Positions 24,136 to 30,342 of a stretch of 30,935 nt of DNA are shown here, piece after piece. Origin of the DNA: JBAWAP01 sp049589355 (GTDB lineage Bacteria; Chloroflexota; Anaerolineae; VGOG01); assembly GCA_049589355.1 (NCBI GenBank), contig JBAWAP010000156.1, positions 1 to 30,935 on the forward strand, given 5' to 3'. Position numbers and translations under genes: made by a program. The first letter of the stretch is position 1. Each line of letters starts with the position of its first letter. The notes beneath the pieces are model-generated. The model was not told the DNA's origin. It saw only the letters and a program-made list of their open reading frames with translations, and ran no database searches.

Positions 24136-25323
24136 ATGGCACGAGTCGTCCTAAAACGGGGCCGGGAGAAGCCGGTCCTGAACCGACATCCCTGGATCTT
24201 CTCCGGGGCCATCAAGCGCATCGAGGGAGAGGTCGCCGACGGGGGGGTGGTAGAGGTAGCCGACTGCCAGGGACACTTCCTGGCCCAGGGCTACCTGAAC
24301 CGCCGCTCCCAGATTGCGGTGCGCCTCCTCACCTGGGACAAGGGCGAAGTCATCGCAGGGGACTTCTGGCAACGCCGGCTGGAGCGGGCTTGCGCCAGCC
24401 GGCAGGCTCTGGCCGATGATCCGGCCACCAACGCCTACCGTTTGGTCAACGCCGAATCCGACCTCTTGCCCGGCCTGGTTCTCGATCGCTACGGCGATTA
24501 CCTGGTGGTCCAATTTCTCACCCTGGGAATCGAGCGGTGGAAGGCCGAGTTGGTGGGTCTGATAGCTGATTTGCTGAAGCCCAGGGGCATCTACGAGCGG
24601 AGCGACGTGGAGGTGCGGAGGAAGGAGGGGTTGGCCCAGGTCAGCGGTCTTCTGCATGGGGAGGAACCGCCTGACTTGGTGGAGGTAACGGAGAACGGTC
24701 ATCGCTTCCTGGTGGACGTCAAAAGGGGGCATAAAACCGGCTTCTATCTTGACCAGCGAGAGAACCGTCAGAAGCTAACCAGGTACTGTCCAGGCAAGGA
24801 GGTGCTCAACTGCTTCGCCTACACGGGAGCTTTCGCCGTCTACGCCGCCGCGGCCGGGGCCGGGCGCATCACCAACGTCGAGTCCTCGGCCGAGGCCCTG
24901 GAGCTGGCCTGGCGCAACATAGCTCTCAACGGCTTCACTGACCGCGACGACGAGTACGTGGAAGGGGACGTATTTCAAGTGCTGCGGGGCTACCGCGATC
25001 AGGGGCGGACCTTTGACCTGATCATCCTCGACCCGCCGAAATTCGCCTACTCCCAGGATCAGGTGGAATCGGCCTGTCGGGGCTACAAGGACATCAACCT
25101 CCTGGCCATGCAGATCATCGCTCCTGGCGGTATCCTCTTCACCTTCTCCTGCTCAGGCCTGGTGAGCCCCGACCTCTTCCAGAAGGTGCTCTTCGGAGCC
25201 AGCCTTGACGCCGGCCGCGAAGTGCAGATCATCGAAAAGCTCTCCCAAGTCTCCGACCACCCAATCTTGCTTACCTTCCCTGAATCAGAATACTTGAAGG
25301 GATTGGTATGTCAGGTGTTTTGA
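24136..25323 (+). CDS. rlmI: 23S rRNA (cytosine-5)-methyltransferase, RlmI type
   Basis: The 395-residue protein has an N-terminal PUA domain (RGREKPVLNRHPWIFSGAI, then GHFLAQGYLNRRSQIAVRLL) and a Rossmann methyltransferase. The signature strand KTGFYLDQRENR lies at 200-211, followed by the SAM motif NCFAYTGAFAVYAAAAGA, DPPKF at 299-303 and the catalytic cysteine in FTFSCSGL (C339). RlmI uses SAM to make 5-methylcytosine in 23S rRNA; close relatives may modify another position. The ATG has no obvious ribosome site. The preceding 50 bases are low-complexity CTTCAAA/CCAACTT sequence. A terminator-like repeat follows the stop. Confidence 0.9.
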   Translation: MARVVLKRGREKPVLNRHPWIFSGAIKRIEGEVADGGVVEVADCQGHFLAQGYLNRRSQIAVRLLTWDKGEVIAGDFWQRRLERACASRQALADDPATNAYRLVNAESDLLPGLVLDRYGDYLVVQFLTLGIERWKAELVGLIADLLKPRGIYERSDVEVRRKEGLAQVSGLLHGEEPPDLVEVTENGHRFLVDVKRGHKTGFYLDQRENRQKLTRYCPGKEVLNCFAYTGAFAVYAAAAGAGRITNVESSAEALELAWRNIALNGFTDRDDEYVEGDVFQVLRGYRDQGRTFDLIILDPPKFAYSQDQVESACRGYKDINLLAMQIIAPGGILFTFSCSGLVSPDLFQKVLFGASLDAGREVQIIEKLSQVSDHPILLTFPESEYLKGLVCQVF

Positions 25324-25327
25324 AGTG

Positions 25328-25377
25328 AACAAGAGACAAAACAAAGCCGCCGACCTTCGCGTTCAGTGCGACGGCAT
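25328..25377 (-). repeat. Decayed copy of the CCGCCGAC terminator repeat (copy E)
   Basis: The block GTGAACAAGAGACAAAACAA followed by AGCCGCCGACCTTCGCGTTCA matches the copy at 29960-30012, but the second arm is disrupted (GTGCGACGGC), so the stem is weak. On the minus strand the T-rich tail is kept. It follows the VapC-side genes in that orientation and lies 4 bases past rlmI. Confidence 0.65.
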
Positions 25378-25400
25378 CTAATAGCGACTGCAGGTATGCC

Positions 25401-25583
25401 TCAATCAAGTTGCGCCTCCTGCAAGGCCCGATACTGGCTTTCAAGCAGGCTCAGCATCCCGACTTCCATCCGCCAGTCCGTGAATTCAACTGTCTCTATC
25501 AGTTCGAGCGCGTTGAGGCGGCGCTCAAATTCTGCCGAGGACATGCCGAATTGCTGCTCGAACTCGGCGGTCCGTATTTCAAC
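25401..25583 (-). pseudogene. Truncated antitoxin-like or hypothetical frame
   Basis: A minus-strand frame of 60 codons reads VEIRTAEFEQQFGMSSAEFE and continues RRLNALELIETVEFTDWRME, then LESQYRALQEAQLD. It looks like real coding sequence (regular helical pattern, no low-complexity bias) but has no start codon before a stop at 25590-25592. It lies 11 bases downstream of the VapC stop. It may be the C-terminal half of a small coiled-coil protein, or a gene starting at the internal Met. Confidence 0.45.
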
Positions 25584-25594
25584 TAGGCCCTATT

Positions 25595-25981
25595 TCACCA
25601 GATAGTCTCCACGTCGTACTGGGCAATCTGAGAATCGGCAGTCAAAATAGGCAGGTTTTCAACCTGGCTCTGAGCTACTAGCATGCGGTCAAAAGGGTCA
25701 CGGTGATGTTGGGGTAATGTATGCACATGTAGGGCGTGGTGCAATTGGATGGGCAGGGCAAGGATAGTGTTAAGGGAAAGTTGGTCCTTGATGAATTGTT
25801 CCAGATTGTCCGGCAGTTGCAGGCGACCCAGTTGTGCTTTGATCGCGATTTCCCAACCACTAGCGGCACTGAAGAACAGCTCGTTGTTGCTGTCTCGAAT
25901 CACTTCGCGGGCCCATGCTGATAGTCTGGGGGAGTCTGTGATCCACCACAGGAACGAATGAGTGTCCAGCAGGACTTTCAT
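25595..25981 (-). CDS. vapC: VapC-type PIN toxin
   Basis: The 128-residue protein has the PIN metal-binding order: D6 in KVLLDTHSFLWW, E44 in SGWEIAIK, D95/D98 in HRDPFDRMLVAQ, and D116 in ILTADSQIAQYD. VapC toxins are Mg-dependent ribonucleases. The ATG overlaps the antitoxin stop in an ATGA arrangement (25978-25981), so the two are co-translated. The sequence is of the common type paired with Phd/YefM rather than AbrB antitoxins. Confidence 0.92.
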   Translation of the reverse strand: MKVLLDTHSFLWWITDSPRLSAWAREVIRDSNNELFFSAASGWEIAIKAQLGRLQLPDNLEQFIKDQLSLNTILALPIQLHHALHVHTLPQHHRDPFDRMLVAQSQVENLPILTADSQIAQYDVETIW

Positions 25982-26214
25982 TGCTCGAAGGCTCCCAGGA
26001 TAGACTCGGGCAACGGTGTATCAAAATCGTCAGCGATCACGACCTGACCTGCGGCGCTGCCTGGCACGCGGGGAGCTATCGGCCTGTCAATCAGTACCAA
26101 ACGGGCCACTGGCCGGCCTGCTTCGATGATTATGATTTCCTCACCTTGTCGGGCTCGCTTTAGTAGTTGGACAAGTTGTACTTCGGCCTCGTGAACGTTC
26201 AACCTAAGGACCAT
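25978..26214 (-). CDS. Phd/YefM-type antitoxin
   Basis: The 78-residue protein starts after the ribosome site AGGAGGT. The N-terminal Phd/YefM fold is clear: VLRLNVHEAEVQLVQLLKRA, then GEEIIIIEAGRPVARLVLID. The C-terminal tail (DDFDTPLPESILGAFEQ) is the usual toxin-binding segment. It neutralises the adjacent VapC and probably represses the operon. Confidence 0.92.
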   Translation of the reverse strand: MVLRLNVHEAEVQLVQLLKRARQGEEIIIIEAGRPVARLVLIDRPIAPRVPGSAAGQVVIADDFDTPLPESILGAFEQ

Positions 26215-26330
26215 TGATGTTACCTCCTCTTAGCGTTCGATTTCCCTCTTGCCTACCGGATACCGTCGGCTGCTAAACTTATTGCCCATATCACTTCGTT
26301 TCCGCGCGGGTCAATGACCTTGCTGATCTT

Positions 26331-26359
26331 ATTTTATCACAGTGTGCGGGGCTGCGCAA
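26331..26359 (-). promoter_or_regulatory. Promoter within the large repeat, upstream of Phd/VapC
   Basis: Minus-strand TTGCGC (26359-26354) and TAAAAT (26336-26331), 17-base spacer. An almost identical promoter occurs at 29895-29923 in the other copy of this repeat. The leader to the antitoxin start would be about 110 bases. Confidence 0.55.
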
Positions 26360-26416
26360 GTCCCAATTGACTGGATTCTCGTCTAGCAGGGGCAAAGTGA
26401 ATAAGAGACGAAATAA

Positions 26417-26449
26417 AAGCCGCCGACTTTCGCGCTCAGTCGGCGGCTT
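26417..26449 (-). terminator. CCGCCGAC terminator hairpin, copy A
   Basis: AAGCCGCCGACT (26417-26428) and AGTCGGCGGCTT (26438-26449) form a perfect 12-base stem with a 9-base loop. On the minus strand it is followed by TTTTATTT. The stop codon of the AbiEii-like gene (26438-26436) lies at the stem-loop border. Confidence 0.85.
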
Positions 26450-27131
26450 CTTCCGGTGAACGTGCGGTAAGCCTGGACATCAGATCCATTGCCAGTTGCT
26501 GAAAAGTCTGCTTTAGCTCTGGCGGATGGAAATCCATCAGCATCTTCACCGGCCATCGCTCCGGTTCGTCGGGGAAATCCACCGCACGGTTCAGGGCCAC
26601 CGCAAACCAGTAGAGGTCGAAGCCGGGGTCCTTCTGCACTGCCAGGGCAAGCAGATGGTCCGGCGCTTCTTGCTGGAAGATGAAGTAGAGGTCCACCGCA
26701 TCCCGAGGTTCGGCCCGGCCGTAGTAGGCCAGCACTTTCTCTGTCTTCAGGTCCTGGAAATTGTTTACCCACACCCCGTACTCGGAAAGCATGGGATGTG
26801 CAAAGCGAAAGGGAGCGTCCAGAGTGAGGTCCACCCGAAGGCTTTCCTCGCCTCGGTGCAGGCCGAACTCCACAAAGCTCGCAAAGCGCCGGGTCACCGA
26901 GACTTGAAGGCCCTGAGAGAGGCAGGCGGCTTCCATCTGGCGGGAGAAGGGGAGGGCTAGCTCCGCCTCGACGGTGAAGAAGTCCAGATCAAAGGAGATG
27001 CGATGGCCCAGATAGAACTCGGACAGGGCGGTGCCGCCGGTCAGGTAGAAGAACTCCTGATCAGGCAGCCTGGCGAAGAGGGTCACAACTTCCTTCTGGA
27101 GAGGAGTGAGCAAACCCTTACCCTTGATCAT
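26436..27131 (-). CDS. AbiEii/AbiGii-family nucleotidyltransferase toxin
   Basis: The start at 27131 gives 231 residues and overlaps the partner gene by 14 bases; a longer frame to 27194 runs into that partner. The nucleotidyltransferase core is clear: YLTGGTALSEFYLGHRISFD followed by LDFF, with Asp48 and Asp50 as metal ligands, then LRVDLTLDAPF as the third acidic strand and the LKTEKVLAYYGRAEPRDAVD segment. Family members transfer nucleotides to targets such as tRNA and act as toxins in type IV or related toxin-antitoxin systems that block phage growth. The last residues EEAAD and the stop are encoded by the terminator hairpin. Confidence 0.88.
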   Translation of the reverse strand: MIKGKGLLTPLQKEVVTLFARLPDQEFFYLTGGTALSEFYLGHRISFDLDFFTVEAELALPFSRQMEAACLSQGLQVSVTRRFASFVEFGLHRGEESLRVDLTLDAPFRFAHPMLSEYGVWVNNFQDLKTEKVLAYYGRAEPRDAVDLYFIFQQEAPDHLLALAVQKDPGFDLYWFAVALNRAVDFPDEPERWPVKMLMDFHPPELKQTFQQLAMDLMSRLTARSPEEAAD

Positions 27132-27351
27132 GAGTACGCCTCCCCAGGAACGTTTTCCACAGCCGGTACAGGTCCGGCGGAAGGTTGAGATCATCCAGCA
27201 TTGCGGCTACCTCCCCCAGATCCAGGGCACGTATGTCCTCCGACCGTCCGTGCAGCAGAACCTGGCGGATGTACCACTGTCGCTGAAACGGGTCGGAGAG
27301 ATCCACTCTGTCAGTACTCCAAACGATGTGGCGTGGTGGGGTGATGCGCAT
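27118..27351 (-). CDS. Small partner of the AbiEii toxin
   Basis: The 77-residue protein starts after GAGGAG and overlaps the toxin gene by 14 bases. The central motif FQRQWYIRQVLLHGRSEDIR, followed by ALDLGEVAAMLDDLNLP and LYRLWKTFL, is that of the small proteins (DUF6922-like) that precede AbiEii toxins and are taken as antitoxins. I see no HTH of the AbiEi type. Confidence 0.75.
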   Translation of the reverse strand: MRITPPRHIVWSTDRVDLSDPFQRQWYIRQVLLHGRSEDIRALDLGEVAAMLDDLNLPPDLYRLWKTFLGRRTHDQG

Positions 27352-27381
27352 CGGTACTTCTCCTCAGTTGGCTACTAGCAT

Positions 27382-27410
27382 AGTATAGCAGATTTGGCCT
27401 CCTTTGGCAA
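27382..27410 (-). promoter_or_regulatory. TTGCCA/TATACT promoter of the AbiEii pair
   Basis: Minus-strand TTGCCA (27410-27405) and TATACT (27387-27382), 17-base spacer AAGGAGGCCAAATCTGC. The leader to 27351 is about 24 bases. It belongs to a set of three related promoters. Confidence 0.75.
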
Positions 27411-27416
27411 AGCAAC

Positions 27417-27447
27417 AAGCCACCTGTGCGGTTGACGCAGGTGGCTT
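27417..27447 (-). terminator. Terminator hairpin abutting the AbiEii promoter
   Basis: AAGCCACCTG (27417-27426) pairs with CAGGTGGCTT (27438-27447). It lies 6 bases upstream of the -35 box in the minus direction and probably ends the transcript of the membrane protein gene at 27504. Confidence 0.65.
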
Positions 27448-27503
27448 CTCGTTTGAGGGGGGAGCATTATGCCTCTCGGTGCTCAACCCAGGCCCAAAAG
27501 AAA

Positions 27504-28049
27504 TCAGTCTTTCCAGGCCAGGAAGCCTTCGCCGAAAAGAAGATTGCCAAAGGAGATAAGTCTGATGTGAAGCAAGTACTCGAGGAGAATCTTGACGGGG
27601 ATCATGATCAACAAAACACCTGCTAGCTGAATTGGTTGCAATAAGCTGGGCCAGTTGGATTTCTGACTCGCAACGTAGACATAAAAAAGAGGTTCAAATA
27701 GATTAGGGAAAAACAAGAAGATACGCCGATCATCTTTCACGTAAAAGAGTATCTCCCCCGGTAATCTCAAAAGGAAGAAAAAGACAAAAAGGGCAAAAAG
27801 CGGTGTCGTTGGCGGGCTAGTGAGCAAGAATATGAGGATAAAAGCGTACCAGTAAAAGTCAAGGAACTTGTCAATGCGCTGGTATTGGGATGAGGTGAAG
27901 CCAGCACGACAAAACGCATTGCCATCAACTGTATCCAAGATCACGGCCAAAACCGAGGCCCAAAATGGATCATAGAAAACAAGAACCGGGGTTGTGAGGC
28001 GCAGGGAGATGAGAAGATACGTCAAGACGAGAAAGATCGGAACCTTCAT
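27504..28049 (-). CDS. Membrane protein with a degenerate CDP-alcohol phosphatidyltransferase motif
   Basis: This 181-residue protein has about five hydrophobic helices. Residues 39-64 (DTVDGNAFCRAG, then QYQRIDKFLD) keep four of the CDP-alcohol phosphotransferase residues, D39, D42-G43, D60 and D64, in the right spacing, but the usual Ala-Arg after DG and the second glycine are missing. Active enzymes of this family join a CDP-linked lipid to an alcohol such as glycerol-phosphate or inositol. This member may be inactive, or specialised. It is AT-richer than the neighbouring genes, suggesting transfer. There is no ribosome site, and the promoter lies immediately upstream, so translation may be leaderless. 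Confidence 0.65.
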   Translation of the reverse strand: MKVPIFLVLTYLLISLRLTTPVLVFYDPFWASVLAVILDTVDGNAFCRAGFTSSQYQRIDKFLDFYWYAFILIFLLTSPPTTPLFALFVFFFLLRLPGEILFYVKDDRRIFLFFPNLFEPLFYVYVASQKSNWPSLLQPIQLAGVLLIMIPVKILLEYLLHIRLISFGNLLFGEGFLAWKD

Positions 28050-28060
28050 TATGGTTGCGT

Positions 28061-28089
28061 AGTATATCAGATTTCAACTCGTTTGGCAA
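28061..28089 (-). promoter_or_regulatory. TTGCCA/TATACT promoter, near-leaderless
   Basis: Minus-strand TTGCCA (28089-28084) and TATACT (28066-28061), 17-base spacer AACGAGTTGAAATCTGA. The start codon is at 28049, leaving a leader of about 5 bases. Confidence 0.75.
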
Positions 28090-28094
28090 TCAGG

Positions 28095-28131
28095 AAAAGG
28101 CCTCCTGTGCAGTTGGCACAGGAGGCCTTTT
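28095..28131. terminator. Bidirectional terminator
   Basis: AAAAGGCCTCCTGTGC (28095-28110) and GCACAGGAGGCCTTTT (28116-28131) form a perfect 16-base stem with a 5-base loop, with A and T runs at the ends. It sits 5 bases upstream of the -35 box of the preceding entry and directly after copy D of the CCGCCGAC hairpin. Confidence 0.9.
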
Positions 28132-28147
28132 AGGTGAACAAAAAACA

Positions 28148-28180
28148 AGGCCGCCGACTTCGGTGCTCACTCGGCGGCCT
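28148..28180 (-). terminator. CCGCCGAC terminator hairpin, copy D
   Basis: AGGCCGCCGA (28148-28157) pairs with TCGGCGGCCT (28171-28180). The minus-strand tail is TTGTTTTTT. It follows the PAC2 gene in that direction. Confidence 0.8.
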
Positions 28181-28229
28181 CTTTCTTCTCGGGTTCCTCT
28201 CCGTCAACTTGATCATACCTCTGGCTCAT
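28167..28229 (-). other. 20-codon frame ending in the hairpin
   Basis: The minus frame from ATG 28229 reads MSQRYDQVDGEEPEKKEAAE and stops at 28167 inside the hairpin loop. The tail EPEKKEAAE is nearly the same as the end of the FmdB-like zinc ribbon (DPEKKEAAD). It is probably a relic carried with the repeat rather than a gene. Confidence 0.4.
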
Positions 28230-28260
28230 CGCAGGCTGTTGGCTTGACGCTAACAACCTA

Positions 28261-29178
28261 TTAGTCCTCCACATCTCTAAAAAGGTCTCCTAATTCCCTC
28301 TCCCATACATCACCAAGAGGCATAAAGGGCATTTCTGTAAAGTCTTTGGTCAATTTCTCAATATGCTCCCTTACTTGTAGCTGTGGCATCGTTCTTTCCA
28401 ACTCATCAACCTTGGAATCCATTGCCGAAATGACTTTATCACTTTGCTTCTCAAGATCTGACAGATCAATCCCGAGATCGAACATGTGATTGAATCTTCT
28501 CATAAGATCATACCATGCTTTGAAGTCTCTTTCTATACTCATTCCTCCCAGATGAATTGAGAGCTGCGAAAAGTCATAGGCTGGCACAAATGCGTAAAAG
28601 ACGAGAAACTCTATTCCCCTTTGTTCTGCTCTGTCAGCGAGATATATGCCTATAGTTGACCCACCTTCATAGTTGGAAAACCTCACTGCGTACTTGGCGA
28701 GCTCTTCCTTCATTCCCGGGAGACTATAGACGCATGAAACTTCCCTGTCCTTATCGTAGGGCATTGCACCATATACCCCTGCAACCACAGCTACCCTTCT
28801 CACACCCAATTCCTCCACTGCATTAAAGAAGGCATCCGCATATCCTTCTTCGTTTTGATGAGGTTCTTCTCCGAGAAAGATCAAAAAGCCTTTTCTGTCA
28901 TCACCCGAATAGAAGAATTCGTTTCTTCTTTGCTGTAATTCTTCTATGTGACCTTCATCAAGCTTCACCACTGGCCTCAAAAGATGATGAGTTCCAGGGA
29001 TTTGGAACAGATAGAATCCATCAGGTTTTATTTCCCCGATCTTTCTGGCATGTGTTTGTTCTATGAGATATTGAGGTAGACCAGAGGAAACATCTCCTGC
29101 ATCTGCCCACTGATGCCAACCTGCGATCATGCATTTCCCTGAAACAGGTCTTTCCCAAAGCTCGATTAAATCGTCCAT
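28261..29178 (-). CDS. PAC2-family protein
   Basis: The 305-residue protein starts after GAGAGG. It matches the PAC2 family, named after proteasome assembly chaperones: an N-terminal AGWHQWADAGDVSSGLPQYL segment, the central VAVVAGVYGAMPYDKDREV, and FLVFYAFVPAYDFSQ. The C-terminal 90 residues, with a coiled-coil-like stretch around DLSDLEKQSDKVISAMDSKV, are typical of the bacterial branch. The function in bacteria is unknown. The gene is AT-richer than most of the window. It has its own promoter at 29221-29249 and its own terminator at 28148-28180. Confidence 0.85.
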   Translation of the reverse strand: MDDLIELWERPVSGKCMIAGWHQWADAGDVSSGLPQYLIEQTHARKIGEIKPDGFYLFQIPGTHHLLRPVVKLDEGHIEELQQRRNEFFYSGDDRKGFLIFLGEEPHQNEEGYADAFFNAVEELGVRRVAVVAGVYGAMPYDKDREVSCVYSLPGMKEELAKYAVRFSNYEGGSTIGIYLADRAEQRGIEFLVFYAFVPAYDFSQLSIHLGGMSIERDFKAWYDLMRRFNHMFDLGIDLSDLEKQSDKVISAMDSKVDELERTMPQLQVREHIEKLTKDFTEMPFMPLGDVWERELGDLFRDVED

Positions 29179-29220
29179 AATTATCTACCTCTCAGTTTGT
29201 TCACCTTGGCTGCTGAGTAT

Positions 29221-29249
29221 AGTATACCAGGTTTCAGCTCGCTTGGCAA
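29221..29249 (-). promoter_or_regulatory. TTGCCA/TATACT promoter of the PAC2 gene
   Basis: Minus-strand TTGCCA (29249-29244) and TATACT (29226-29221), 17-base spacer AGCGAGCTGAAACCTGG. The leader is about 35 bases. The spacer is similar to those at 28061 and 27382. Confidence 0.8.
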
Positions 29250-29257
29250 TAGCGAAA

Positions 29258-29290
29258 AAGCCGCCGACTTTCGCGCTCAGTCAGCGGCTT
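29258..29290 (-). terminator. CCGCCGAC terminator hairpin, copy C
   Basis: AAGCCGCCGACT (29258-29269) pairs with AGTCAGCGGCTT (29279-29290) with one mismatch. The minus-strand tail is TTTTT. It lies 8 bases upstream of the PAC2 -35 box. Confidence 0.8.
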
Positions 29291-29333
29291 CACCCTGTGG
29301 GTTCATGGCGCTTGCATCACCGATGTTAGACAT
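29277..29333 (-). other. 18-codon frame ending in the hairpin
   Basis: The minus frame from ATG 29333 reads MSNIGDASAMNPQGEAAD and stops inside the hairpin at 29277. No strong ribosome site is seen. Whether it is translated is unknown. It shows the same Glu-Ala-Ala-Asp-stop ending as two real genes nearby. Confidence 0.35.
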
Positions 29334-29391
29334 CGGAGTTCACCTGCTCATTTCCGTAGAGGAATGCTTCCAGTTCCAGATGGTGAAGACC

Positions 29392-29649
29392 TCATAGTTC
29401 ACTGAGTAATGCCTCCACCCTCTGGGCTTTACCCTCCCGAACCTGCCTCAGACCATGCTCGACGAGCCGCTGGAAGGTAGGGGATTCTGCCAGGTAAGCC
29501 GTCTCGGCGGCCTCGTCCTCGCTGCGAACAGCCTCACGCAGCACCGTGGCGATGTCAGCTACCAACGCCAGTTGTTCTTCTAGGCTGAGGCGACGGACAT
29601 TGTCGAGCACTTGTTGATAGGTCGCCGATGGTGTGACATTTGTGCTCAT
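29392..29649 (-). CDS. Small antitoxin-like protein
   Basis: The start at 29649 is supported by AAGGAGG upstream; the frame extends further to 29700 without a ribosome site. The 85-residue product is helical and acidic, with NVRRLSLEEQLALVADIATV, a phrase common in small antitoxins of PIN or RelE toxins, then EAAETAYLAESPTFQRLVEH. I do not recognise a named family. A decayed PIN fragment lies just upstream, so this may be an orphan antitoxin. Confidence 0.6.
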   Translation of the reverse strand: MSTNVTPSATYQQVLDNVRRLSLEEQLALVADIATVLREAVRSEDEAAETAYLAESPTFQRLVEHGLRQVREGKAQRVEALLSEL

Positions 29650-29688
29650 CGTTTCCAAACCTCCTTCTCGATTTGTACTCTCGTGTCT

Positions 29689-29717
29689 ATTATACCTCAT
29701 CCTCCGAGAAGAAGCAA
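29689..29717 (-). promoter_or_regulatory. Promoter of the antitoxin-like gene
   Basis: Minus-strand TTGCTT (29717-29712) and TATAAT (29694-29689), 17-base spacer. The leader to 29649 is about 33 bases. Confidence 0.65.
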
Positions 29718-29746
29718 AGGAGCTATCAACCCAGGGGCGTACGTCC

Positions 29747-29854
29747 TTAAAATGCTTCCGCCGGGGTTATCCTTCCACGTTCTGTGTGATCAAAGTCGCT
29801 GTCAAAACTCACCAAGGCGAGGTTCTATTTCTCAGTGGCAACATACCTTTCCAT
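29747..29854 (-). pseudogene. PIN-toxin relic
   Basis: An ATG at 29854 with a strong GGAGG site begins MERYVATEK, then a stop, then in the same frame NLALVSFDSDFDHTERGRIT and PAEAF before TAA at 29747. The second part is the C-terminal end of a PIN domain (SFDSDFD). The body of the toxin is deleted. The remaining gap 29650-29998 holds only promoters and the repeat. Confidence 0.6.
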
Positions 29855-29894
29855 GTCTTGACCTCCTGCCACTCTCAATACTCCACCTTGCGCT

Positions 29895-29923
29895 ATTTTA
29901 TCACAGTGCGTGGGGCTGCGCAA
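29895..29923 (-). promoter_or_regulatory. Promoter within the large repeat, upstream of the PIN relic
   Basis: Minus-strand TTGCGC (29923-29918) and TAAAAT (29900-29895), 17-base spacer, almost identical to 26331-26359. Confidence 0.55.
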
Positions 29924-29979
29924 GTTCCAAGGACGTGACTCTTGCCTGGGTAGGGGCAAAGTGAACAAGACATAAAACA

Positions 29980-30012
29980 AAGCCGCCGACTTTCGCGCTC
30001 AGTCGGCGGCTT
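29980..30012 (-). terminator. CCGCCGAC terminator hairpin, copy B
   Basis: AAGCCGCCGACT (29980-29991) and AGTCGGCGGCTT (30001-30012) form a perfect 12-base stem with a 9-base loop and a TTTGTTTT tail on the minus strand. The stop codon of the zinc-ribbon gene (30001-29999) lies at the stem-loop border. Confidence 0.9.
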
Positions 30013-30244
30013 CTTTCTTCTCAGGGTCCTTTCCTTTCTCGTTTGGCTTCGTATTGCCTTTACTGTCGTTGCGATTGTCGGTCACGTAGAAGCCGGAGCC
30101 CTTGAAGATAATGGCTGGCGGGGAGAATACCCGTCGCACGTTACGATGACCTCGTGGGCATTGCGTAACGAGTGGGTCGTTGAAATGTTGAAGACACTCG
30201 AAGTGAAGGCCACATTCGAGGCACTCGTATTCGTACATGGGCAT
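29999..30244 (-). CDS. FmdB-type zinc-ribbon protein
   Basis: The ATG at 30244 is preceded by GAGGAG with 8-base spacing; a GTG at 30250 is an alternative. The 81-residue protein starts MPMYEYECLECGLHFECLQH, the FmdB/putative regulatory zinc ribbon, and continues with QCPRGHRNVRRVFSPPAIIF and FKGSGFYVTD. The second zinc knuckle is CPRGH instead of the usual CPxCG, so the fourth ligand may be the histidine. The Lys/Glu-rich tail ends DPEKKEAAD inside the terminator repeat. It lies downstream of groL, and a hairpin separates the two. Confidence 0.88.
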   Translation of the reverse strand: MPMYEYECLECGLHFECLQHFNDPLVTQCPRGHRNVRRVFSPPAIIFKGSGFYVTDNRNDSKGNTKPNEKGKDPEKKEAAD

Positions 30245-30278
30245 AGGCACATCTCCTCAAATCTCGTTTGCAAAGTGG

Positions 30279-30311
30279 GCGAGTAGCCCCTCTCTGAGAG
30301 GAGCTACTCGC
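30279..30311 (-). terminator. Hairpin between groL and the zinc-ribbon gene
   Basis: GCGAGTAGC (30279-30287) and GCTACTCGC (30303-30311) form a 9-base stem that extends past one mismatch. There is no clear T-tract on the minus strand, so it may be a weak terminator or an mRNA stabiliser. Confidence 0.5.
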
Positions 30312-30342
30312 ACTAATAACACTACCAAAGCGGAGAATGGGT

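Noticed and set aside
26250..26330. Minus-strand stretch reading KVIDPRGNEVIWAISLAADG before a stop, upstream of the Phd antitoxin.
   Set aside because: No start codon follows the upstream in-frame stop and no family is recognised; it may be part of a leader or relic, but evidence is too thin for a feature.
25328..30012. Repeated CCGCCGAC hairpins considered as a CRISPR array.
   Set aside because: Spacing is irregular (hundreds to thousands of bases), genes lie between copies, and each hairpin has a T-rich tail, which fits terminators.
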